From the NCBI GenBank assembly GCA_016930895.1, contig JAFGFV010000245.1, positions 1-17,095 of the forward strand: a stretch of 17,095 bases of DNA, in the 5' to 3' direction. The stretch's first letter is position 1; each line of letters starts with the position of its first letter. Positions 6,826 to 13,020 of this stretch are shown here, one piece after another. The DNA comes from Spirochaetales bacterium (GTDB lineage: Bacteria; Spirochaetota; Spirochaetia; SZUA-6; DRHE01). The notes beneath the pieces are model-generated. The model saw nothing but the letters and a program-made list of their open reading frames with translations, did no database searches and was not told the origin of the DNA. Both the position numbers and the translations under genes were made by a program.

Positions 6826-8322
6826 CTAACCCGCCGCGTTGATCCGGCTTTGGATTTCTTCCTCGGTGCTGTCCTGACAGCGGTACTCGGCCAGAATCCG
6901 GCCTTTGTGCATGATCAGCACCCGGTTGCAGTTGTGATACACCTCCGAAACCTCGTCGGAGATCACGATCACCCCCATGCCTTGTTCCGCCAGCCCGCGG
7001 AGGATGTCATGCATGCTGCTCTTGGCGGCCACGTCGATGCCCACCGTGGGGCCGTCCAGGATCAGGATCTTGGGATCGGTGGCCATCCACTTGGCCAGCA
7101 CGACCCGCTGCTGGTTGCCGCCGGAGAGGGTCTGGACGGGGGACTCGGGGCTGGGTACCCGGATCGAGAGCTCCCGGATCCAGCGCTCGATCGCTGTCTG
7201 CCGGCGCCTTTCGTCGATCAGGCCCACCATCCCCCGCAGTTTCTCGACGATGGTGACCACGATGTTCCTGGCCACGGACTGTTCCATGACCAGGCCCTGG
7301 ACCAGGCGGTTTTCGGGCACGTAGCCGACGCCCAGCTCGATGGCCTGACGCACCGAGCGGAGGCGCACGGGGCGTCCCTCCACCAGCACCTCCCCGGATT
7401 CCGGCGGGTTCATGCCGAACAGGGCCTGAGCCAGCTCGGTGCGCCCGGAGCCCAGCAGTCCCGTGATCCCCAGGATCTCGCCGGGGTACAGGGCAAAGCT
7501 GATGTCCCGGAAGTTGCCCTCCTTGGCCAGGTTCCGGACCTCGAGAAGAGGCGGCTGCCCGCCGGGGGAGTATTCGTAGAGGCAGAACTCGACCTGCTTG
7601 CCCGTCATCAGCAGGGTGAGCTTGTCGCCGTTGAGCTCACCGCTCGGATAGGTCCCAACCTTCCGGCCGTCCCGCAGGATCGTCACACGCTCGGCGATCT
7701 GGAGCACTTCATCCAGCTTGTGGCTGATGAACAGGGTGGCGATCCCTTTGGACTGCAGGTCCCGGATCACCTTGAACAGGCCGTCCACCTCCCTACGGGT
7801 CAGGGCGGTAGTGGGCTCATCCAGGATCAGCAGCCTGACGTCGCTGGTCAGAGCCCGGCAGATGGCCACCAGCTGCTGGTCCGCCACCGAGAGGTCGTGC
7901 ACCAACTCGTCGAGGGGGATACGCACACCCACCCTGTCCATGGCCGCCCTGGCGATGCGCCTGACCTCCCTCCAGCTGATCAAGTGACTGTCGGAGGCGA
8001 TGGTCTGGGCCAGGGCGATGTTCTCGGCCACGGTGGTGTTCGGGAACAGGGACAGGTCCTGGTAGATCACCTCGATTCCCCTGCGGATCGAGTCGATCGA
8101 ATGATAGTGGCTGTGCACCTGGCCGTCGATTTCGATCCGGGCGCCCGGGTCCGGCTGTTCGACCCCGGAGATGATCTTGATCAATGTCGACTTGCCGGAA
8201 CCGTTCTCCCCCACCAGGCAGTGGATCTCCCCCCGGGCGATCTCGAGGTCGACCCTATCGAGGGCCTGGACGCCCGTGTAGCGCTTGCTCACGCCGTGCA
8301 TGGACAGGAACAGATCAGACAC
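6826..8322 (-). CDS. Sugar ABC transporter ATP-binding protein, two nucleotide-binding domains (RbsA/LsrA type)
   Basis: This 498-residue protein has two fused ABC domains. Domain 1 has Walker A GENGSGKST (about 34-42), a Q-loop in IYQDLSLFPNTTVAENI, signature LSVADQQ, Walker B LLILDEPTTAL and the switch His in LFISHK. Domain 2 has the divergent Walker A GLLGSGRTEL usual for this family, signature LSGGNQQRV, and Walker B LILDGPTVGID in which the catalytic Glu is Gly. Relatives commonly have one degenerate ATP site, so this alone is not a defect. It energises uptake through the two permeases encoded just downstream. I chose GTG at 8322 because GGGGGAG lies about 8 bases upstream. ATG at 8358 in the same frame would add 12 residues but has a poorer ribosome site. 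A longer upstream extension overlaps the binding-protein gene and is rejected. Confidence 0.9.
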   Translation of the reverse strand: MSDLFLSMHGVSKRYTGVQALDRVDLEIARGEIHCLVGENGSGKSTLIKIISGVEQPDPGARIEIDGQVHSHYHSIDSIRRGIEVIYQDLSLFPNTTVAENIALAQTIASDSHLISWREVRRIARAAMDRVGVRIPLDELVHDLSVADQQLVAICRALTSDVRLLILDEPTTALTRREVDGLFKVIRDLQSKGIATLFISHKLDEVLQIAERVTILRDGRKVGTYPSGELNGDKLTLLMTGKQVEFCLYEYSPGGQPPLLEVRNLAKEGNFRDISFALYPGEILGITGLLGSGRTELAQALFGMNPPESGEVLVEGRPVRLRSVRQAIELGVGYVPENRLVQGLVMEQSVARNIVVTIVEKLRGMVGLIDERRRQTAIERWIRELSIRVPSPESPVQTLSGGNQQRVVLAKWMATDPKILILDGPTVGIDVAAKSSMHDILRGLAEQGMGVIVISDEVSEVYHNCNRVLIMHKGRILAEYRCQDSTEEEIQSRINAAG

Positions 8323-8382
8323 CTGGCTCACTCCCCCGTCGCCGTCAGTATACCCCATGCGCCTGCCGGGCGCACAGAACAA

Positions 8383-8410
8383 GCGGAGCCTCTCGGGTGA
8401 GAGGCTCCGC
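8383..8410 (-). terminator. Perfect 12-bp hairpin between binding-protein and ATPase genes (attenuator)
   Basis: GCGGAGCCTCTC (8383-8394) and GAGAGGCTCCGC (8399-8410) are exact inverted copies around a 4-base loop. On the minus strand the stem is followed by TTGTTCTGT, a short T-rich run. It lies 25 bases beyond the binding-protein stop codon. It is probably a partial terminator and mRNA 3'-end stabiliser that lets the binding protein be made in excess over ATPase and permeases, as in many binding-protein-dependent operons. Confidence 0.7.
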
Positions 8411-8435
8411 TCCGTGTTTCGCGGTACCGGATCGC

Positions 8436-9431
8436 CTAGAAGCCGAAGCTGTCCACGTTCTCCGGAGTGATGTCCGCCATGGCGTCGACCTTGATCACGT
8501 CGCCGTCCAGTGTGATCTTGCCGACCCCGGGCACTTCCATTCCATCGGTGATGGTCCCGCCCTCGAGCAGGCGCTTGGCCACCCAGGTCTGGGAGTACCC
8601 CGCGTCCTTCGGGTCCCACAGGATGCCCCACTGCATGCACCCTTCCTTGAGGTAGGGCGCCGCGTGGCCCGGAATCACGGTTCCGACCACGGTCACTTTT
8701 CCGCAGAGGCCCTTCTCCTTGAGCGCCTGGGCGGCTCCGGGAGGTCCGAGACTGCCGAAGCCCACGATCCCCTTGAGATTGGGGTAGGCCTTGAGGAGCT
8801 CGAGGGTCTTCTGCTTGGCCAGCTCCTGGTCTTCCCCACAGGGGATGCGCTCGGTCACCAGCTCGAGCCCGGGGTACTTCTGCTCGGCCCACTTGATGCC
8901 CTCGTCGGCCCAGAGGTTGTGCAGGGGCACCGTCAGGGAGCCCACGAAGATGGCGTACTCACCGGTGTCACCCATGAACTCCACGAGCTTGTCCCAGTGA
9001 TGGCGGCCGAACTCGACGTTGTCGATCAGCTCGATGTCGTAGTCCTTGCCGACCTGGTCGGGGGATTCGTGCGTCAGGATGATGATCCCCTTCTCCTTGG
9101 CCTTGGCAAAGGCCGGCTCCAGGGCCTTGGCATCGTTGGGCACCACGCAGATTGCGTCGACGCCCTTGCTGATCAGGTCCTCGACGATCTTGACCTGCTG
9201 GGCCGGGTCCGCGTCGGCAGGGCCGAGCATGTAGGCGTTGACCCCGAGCTCCTGGTCAGCCTGCTTGACCCCTTCCTCGAGGCGGTTGAACCAGGGGATT
9301 CCGACGATCTTGACCACCGTGACGATCTCGAACTCTTCGGCTTCCGCCTCTTGGCCGCCGCCGGCAAACACCGGGAGGCTCAAGAGCAGGAGCAGCGCCA
9401 TCGCGATCAGGCACTTCAGACTTGCACGCAT
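8436..9431 (-). CDS. Periplasmic sugar-binding protein (LsrB/RhaS-like) of the ABC transporter
   Basis: This is a 331-residue Peripla_BP_4-type protein. A Sec signal peptide (residues 1-23: basic start, ALLLLLSLP core, VFA cleavage site) lacks a lipobox cysteine. Mature residues start GGGQEAEAEE, a tail common in spirochaete binding proteins. The order KIVGIPWFNRLEEGVKQA, GPADADPAQQVKIVEDLI and GVDAICVVPNDA, then the C-terminal GVGKITL and NVDSFGF, follows LsrB/rhamnose-binding relatives. The AI-2-binding Asp-Gln pair of LsrB is replaced by Leu-His-Asn in the GSLTVPLHNLWA segment, so AI-2 is unlikely and a sugar or sugar-like ligand is more probable. The ATG at 9431 has a perfect AAAGGAGG ribosome site. 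An ORF extension upstream to 9560 is rejected, because the signal peptide and ribosome site fix the start. It is the first gene of the transporter operon. Confidence 0.92.
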   Translation of the reverse strand: MRASLKCLIAMALLLLLSLPVFAGGGQEAEAEEFEIVTVVKIVGIPWFNRLEEGVKQADQELGVNAYMLGPADADPAQQVKIVEDLISKGVDAICVVPNDAKALEPAFAKAKEKGIIILTHESPDQVGKDYDIELIDNVEFGRHHWDKLVEFMGDTGEYAIFVGSLTVPLHNLWADEGIKWAEQKYPGLELVTERIPCGEDQELAKQKTLELLKAYPNLKGIVGFGSLGPPGAAQALKEKGLCGKVTVVGTVIPGHAAPYLKEGCMQWGILWDPKDAGYSQTWVAKRLLEGGTITDGMEVPGVGKITLDGDVIKVDAMADITPENVDSFGF

Positions 9432-9458
9432 CACGTTCCTCCTTTGGGTATGAATGGA

Positions 9459-9469
9459 TTGTATGACAA
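9459..9469. promoter_or_regulatory. Candidate GntR/FadR-type operator in the transporter leader
   Basis: TTGTATGACAA is a palindrome that exactly fits the FadR-subfamily GntR half-site pattern TNGTNNNACNA. It lies 28 bases before the binding-protein ATG and overlaps a TACAAT that could be a second -10 box on the minus strand. No GntR regulator gene is in the window. An 11-bp pattern with five fixed bases can occur by chance. Confidence 0.35.
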
Positions 9470-9470
9470 C

Positions 9471-9499
9471 GGGCCGTCGGCCCGCTTGCGATCGGCGGG
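9471..9499. other. Two mutually exclusive small hairpins in the transporter leader
   Basis: GGGCC-GTC-GGCCC (9471-9483) and CCCGC-N9-GCGGG (9481-9499) share the CCC at 9481-9483, so only one can form fully. They lie in the untranslated leader between the promoter and the ribosome site. They may be incidental to the high GC content. Confidence 0.25.
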
Positions 9500-9569
9500 A
9501 AGCGCAACTCGCGGCTGCGCGGCTGTTTTTTTCCTGTGCATTTGCTGTGATAAAGAACACTTTGCTCTG

Positions 9570-9598
9570 ATTATAGTGTCAATTCGAACATCGCGCAA
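9570..9598 (-). promoter_or_regulatory. Sigma-70-type promoter of the sugar ABC transporter operon
   Basis: On the minus strand TTGCGC (9598-9593) is followed after exactly 17 bases by a perfect TATAAT (9575-9570). The AT-rich patch stands out from the surrounding GC-rich DNA. Initiation near 9563 gives a leader of about 130 bases. A loose inverted repeat, GACACT (9581-9576) and AGTGTT, flanks the -10 box and could be an operator. Confidence 0.7.
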
Positions 9599-9603
9599 GG
9601 GCT

Positions 9604-9624
9604 GTCTTCGGCGATTTCGAAGAC
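9604..9624. repeat. Perfect 7-bp inverted repeat upstream of the transporter promoter
   Basis: GTCTTCG (9604-9610) and CGAAGAC (9618-9624) pair across a 7-base loop. The element sits 63 bases after the dnaE2 stop and 5 bases upstream of the transporter -35 box. No T-run follows on the minus strand, so it is not a standard terminator. It could be an activator site or a weak transcript end. Confidence 0.4.
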
Positions 9625-9628
9625 CTGC

Positions 9629-9655
9629 GGCGTCGGAACGCGGGCGTCGGAACGC
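9629..9655. repeat. 13-bp direct repeat after dnaE2
   Basis: GGCGTCGGAACGC occurs at 9629-9641 and again at 9643-9655, one base apart (14-bp period). It lies in the intergenic region between dnaE2 and the transporter promoter. The function is unknown: a tandem protein-binding site or a simple duplication. Confidence 0.5.
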
Positions 9656-9686
9656 CGGGAACCCGGAGGGGCACCCGCCGTGAGGC

Positions 9687-12600
9687 TCAGTGGAAATCCC
9701 GGCTCTCCGCGTCCGCCGGGGAGCGGGACAACCGGGGCTTCCAGCAGGATTCCACGACCAGATGCACGATCCCCTCCTGGCACTGGAGGACCCCCTCGAC
9801 CCCGAGAACCGAGTTGGACAGGATCACCGCCCGGTACTTCTCGAACACCCTGGCCCAGACCACGCAGTTCACGAAGCCGCTCTCGTCCTCCAGGGTCATG
9901 AACACCACCCCGCCCGCCGTGGCGGGCCGCTGCCGGCAGATCACCAGCCCGACGTAACGCAGCCGCGCGCCGTCCTTCCCGGCATTCAGGATACCCGCGT
10001 CCGGCAGGCCCTGCCGGGAAAGCTCCTCGCGAAAGGGTTCGAGGGGGTGGCCCTGCACGCTGTGACCGGTGGTCAGGTAATCCCAGCCGATGGACTCGAA
10101 TGCGCTCAGGGGAGCGAACTCCGGCAGGACCTGCTCGTCGTCGACCGCCAGCTCGGGCTGAGGCGCGCAGTCCAATCCCGGCGGCGCACCGCCCGAAGGG
10201 GCCCGGCCAGGGCCGTCGCAGGCGGCGGCAGCCCGGCTGCGGATCGCGCCGCGGCCGCCTTTCCAGCGGGCCGCCCCGGAGACCCGCCACAAGGCACTCC
10301 GGCGGTCCACCTGGAAGCCCCGCAGCGCCCCCGCTTCCGCCAACGCCGCCAGAGACCCCTCGTCGATACCCGTGCGCCGGACGAACTCCTGCAGCCCGAG
10401 CGCCCCCTCCGCAGCGGCCCGTACCTTCCGGATGGCCTCCCAGTCCTTGCGCCCCAGGCCCTTGACGAAACGCAGGCCCATCCGAACGGCGAACCCCCCG
10501 ACGGCGGCGCTGCCGCAGGCACCGGCGCCCGACGCTGGAGCCGGCGACCTTGCCGCCGTCGGCGACCCTGCCGCTGTCGGCGACCTTGCCGCTATCGGCG
10601 ACCCTGCCGCCGGCTCCAGCGTGCATTCCCAATCGCTCCCCAGCACGTCGACCGGGCGCACCTCGGTTCCCCGCCGCCGGGCATCCTCCACGATCGTGGA
10701 AGGGGTGTAGAAACCCATGGGCCAGGCATTGAGCAGGGCGCAGGTGAACTCCGCCGGGTAGTGGCACTTGAGCCAGGCCGTCGAGTAGGCGATCAGGGCG
10801 AAGCTGGCCGCGTGGCTCTCCGGAAAACCGTACTCGCCGAATCCCAGGATCTGCTGATACACGCCTTCCGCGAAATCCGGGGCGATCCCCTTGGCGGTCA
10901 TGCGGCTGATGAGCTTGTCCCGGTGGCGCTCGATGCGGCCGGAGCTGCGCCAGGCAGCCATGTCCCGGCGCAGCTGATCCGCCTCCCCGGGGGTGTAGTC
11001 CGCGGCCACCATGGCCAGGCGCATGACCTGCTCCTGGAAGATCGGGACTCCCAGGGTCTTCTCCAGCACCGGCCGGAGGGACGGGTGCGGGTACTCGACA
11101 GGCTCGGCGCCGCTGCGCCGGCGCAGGTACGGGTGCACCATGCCCCCGACGATCGGCCCCGGGCGCACGATGCTGATCTCGATGACCAGGTCGTAGAACG
11201 AGCGGGGCTTCAGGCGCGGAAGCATGGCCATCTGGGCCCGGCTCTCGATCTGGAAGACCCCGACGGTGTCGGCCCGGCTGGCCAGATCGTAGACCGCCGG
11301 GTCGTCCGGCGGCACCGAGGCCATGTCGAGATCCAGGTTCCGGTGCTTCTTGAGAAGCCGAAAGGCGTAGTCCAGGTGGGTCAAGGCCCCGAGCCCCAGC
11401 AGGTCGACCTTGAAGAGGTGCATGTCCTCCACGTCGTACTTGTCCCACTGGATGACCGTGCGGCCGGGCATGGTGGCGTTCTCCACGGGCACGAAGCGGC
11501 TCACCGGCTCGGCCCCCAGGAGGAAGCCCCCCGGGTGGATCGACAGGTGGCGGGGAAATTCCAGGATTTGCCCGCCCAGCTCCGCCAGCCGCTTGATCTG
11601 GGGGTTGTCGAGGTCCATTCCCGCCTGCCGGAGCGACTCTTCCAGGTCGCCCCCGTAGGCGGGAAGCAGCCGGGCCAGGCGGTTGAGGGTCGTCGCCGGC
11701 AGGCCGAGCACCCTGCCCACGTCCCGCACCGCCGAGCGCAGGCGGTAGCGGACCATGTTGGCCACCATGGCCGCCCGGTCGCGCCCGTAGCGCTCGTAGA
11801 CGTGCTGGATTACCTCCTCACGGCGGCGGTGCTCGATGTCCAGGTCGATGTCCGGAGGCTCGTCCCGCTCCCGGGAGATGAAGCGCTCGAAGAGCAGCTG
11901 CATCCGCACCGGATCGACGGCCGTGATCTCCAGGCAGTAGCACACCACCGAGTTCGCCGCCGACCCCCGCCCCTGGCAGAGGATCCCCCGGCGCTGGCAG
12001 AACTCCACGATCTCCCGCATGGTCAGGAAGTAGCCGCAGTAGTCGAGCTCCTCGATGAGGCCCAGCTCCTTGTCGAGCTGCTGCCGGACCGCTGGCGGGA
12101 TCTGCCGTCCGTAGCGGCGCTCGGCGCCCGCCAGGGTCAGGCGGCGCAGCCACTGTGCCGAGCTCAGGCCGTCGGGGAGCGCCTCGGAGGGGTAGCGGTA
12201 GCGGATCTCCTCGAGGCTGAAGGAGCAGCGCCCCGCGATCTCCAGGGTCCGCTCGATCGCCTCCGGGTCCTCCCGGTACAAGTCCAGGAACTCCTCCGGG
12301 CTCCGGAGGCCGTGCTGGTCGTTGAGGCGCAGTCGGGTCCCCGCCCGGTCGAGAGTGCAGTTGTGGCGGATGCAGGTCAGCACGTCCTGGAGCCGGCGGC
12401 GGGCCGGGTCGTGGTACAGCACCTCCGTGCCCGCCGCCACGGGGATGCCCAGGTCGGCGGCCTGGCGGCGCAGCCGAGCTTCCCGGTCCGGCTCGTCGCT
12501 CCCCCGGTGCCTTGCCACCAGGGCGTACAGGCGGTCCCCAAAAGCCTCCCGCAGCGCCGCCAGAGTGCTCCGGCCGCCGGCGGCACCGGCGCGGGCTGCG

Positions 12601-13016
12601 TCGGATGCGGCGAGAGGGGCAAGAGACGACTCCAGCCCCCCCAACGCAACCAGTCCGGCGGCGCGTTCCAGGACCTCCTCCAACCGTACCCGGCTGGACC
12701 CCTTGGGGCTGCGCAGGCGCCCGGCGCTGATGAGGGCGCACAGGTTCGCGTAGCCCTCCCGGTCCCGGGCCAGGAGGAGGATCCGCCCGCCGTCCTCCAG
12801 GCTGAGCTGGGCGCCGACCAGGAGTTTAACCCCCAACTTGCGGGCCTCCACGTGCGCCCGCACGATGCCGTACAGGCCGTCCCGATCGGTCAGCGCCAGA
12901 GCCGGCAGCCCCAGGGCGCTCGCCTGCCGCACCAGCTCTTCCGGATGGCTGGCCCCCTCGAGAAAGGAGTAGTTGCTCTTGCACCACAGGGGCACGTACC
13001 CCGGCGCCACGGGCAT
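9687..13016 (-). CDS. dnaE2: Error-prone DNA polymerase III alpha subunit DnaE2 (ImuC)
   Basis: This 1109-residue C-family polymerase is normal in length for DnaE2. The N-terminal PHP domain starts KSNYSFLEGASHPEELV (13-29); the metal-binding HxH of true alpha subunits is replaced (residues 11-13 are WCK), so no PHP nuclease activity is expected. The palm has PDIDLD (388-393) with D391/D393 and VDLLGL (537-542) with D538, the three catalytic aspartates. GRGSAANSVVCYCL (349-362) is the conserved finger/palm stretch typical of ImuC. An OB-fold follows near residues 1010-1065, and the protein ends without a tau-binding tail. Residues about 800-842 contain an Ala/Ser/Pro-rich repeat insert. DnaE2 performs mutagenic lesion bypass with ImuA and ImuB. 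The ATG lies 4 bp after the imuB stop with a G-rich ribosome site, so it is co-translated. Confidence 0.95.
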   Translation of the reverse strand: MPVAPGYVPLWCKSNYSFLEGASHPEELVRQASALGLPALALTDRDGLYGIVRAHVEARKLGVKLLVGAQLSLEDGGRILLLARDREGYANLCALISAGRLRSPKGSSRVRLEEVLERAAGLVALGGLESSLAPLAASDAARAGAAGGRSTLAALREAFGDRLYALVARHRGSDEPDREARLRRQAADLGIPVAAGTEVLYHDPARRRLQDVLTCIRHNCTLDRAGTRLRLNDQHGLRSPEEFLDLYREDPEAIERTLEIAGRCSFSLEEIRYRYPSEALPDGLSSAQWLRRLTLAGAERRYGRQIPPAVRQQLDKELGLIEELDYCGYFLTMREIVEFCQRRGILCQGRGSAANSVVCYCLEITAVDPVRMQLLFERFISRERDEPPDIDLDIEHRRREEVIQHVYERYGRDRAAMVANMVRYRLRSAVRDVGRVLGLPATTLNRLARLLPAYGGDLEESLRQAGMDLDNPQIKRLAELGGQILEFPRHLSIHPGGFLLGAEPVSRFVPVENATMPGRTVIQWDKYDVEDMHLFKVDLLGLGALTHLDYAFRLLKKHRNLDLDMASVPPDDPAVYDLASRADTVGVFQIESRAQMAMLPRLKPRSFYDLVIEISIVRPGPIVGGMVHPYLRRRSGAEPVEYPHPSLRPVLEKTLGVPIFQEQVMRLAMVAADYTPGEADQLRRDMAAWRSSGRIERHRDKLISRMTAKGIAPDFAEGVYQQILGFGEYGFPESHAASFALIAYSTAWLKCHYPAEFTCALLNAWPMGFYTPSTIVEDARRRGTEVRPVDVLGSDWECTLEPAAGSPIAARSPTAAGSPTAARSPAPASGAGACGSAAVGGFAVRMGLRFVKGLGRKDWEAIRKVRAAAEGALGLQEFVRRTGIDEGSLAALAEAGALRGFQVDRRSALWRVSGAARWKGGRGAIRSRAAAACDGPGRAPSGGAPPGLDCAPQPELAVDDEQVLPEFAPLSAFESIGWDYLTTGHSVQGHPLEPFREELSRQGLPDAGILNAGKDGARLRYVGLVICRQRPATAGGVVFMTLEDESGFVNCVVWARVFEKYRAVILSNSVLGVEGVLQCQEGIVHLVVESCWKPRLSRSPADAESRDFH
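10534..10620. repeat. 18-bp tandem repeat flanked by perfect 12-bp inverted repeats, inside dnaE2
   Basis: Four consecutive 18-bp units of form GGCGACCYTGCCGCYRTC occupy 10543-10614, the last one diverging at its end. They encode six-residue units (PTAARS/PTAAGS). GCTGGAGCCGGC (10534-10545) and GCCGGCTCCAGC (10609-10620) are exact inverted copies at the edges. The array lies between the conserved polymerase core and the C-terminal helix-hairpin/OB region, so it looks like a flexible linker. Unit length is a multiple of three, so gain or loss keeps the frame. Confidence 0.85.
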
Positions 13017-13020
13017 CCCC

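Noticed and set aside
8359..8892. N-terminal extension of the transporter ATPase
   Set aside because: It overlaps the C-terminus of the binding protein and the hairpin, and shows no homology-like pattern. The RbsA family begins close to the chosen GTG.
4799..9431. Autoinducer-2 (lsr) uptake operon
   Set aside because: Gene order fits, but the AI-2-contacting residues of LsrB are not conserved and no AI-2 processing genes are present.
9545..9560. CRP-like site (TGTGATAAAGAACACT) in the transporter leader
   Set aside because: Only the first half-site matches TGTGA; the second half departs from TCACA, and the position downstream of the promoter is unusual for activation.
10543..10614. CRISPR-like array
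   Set aside because: The 18-bp units are directly adjacent with no spacers, lie within the dnaE2 reading frame, and no cas gene is present.
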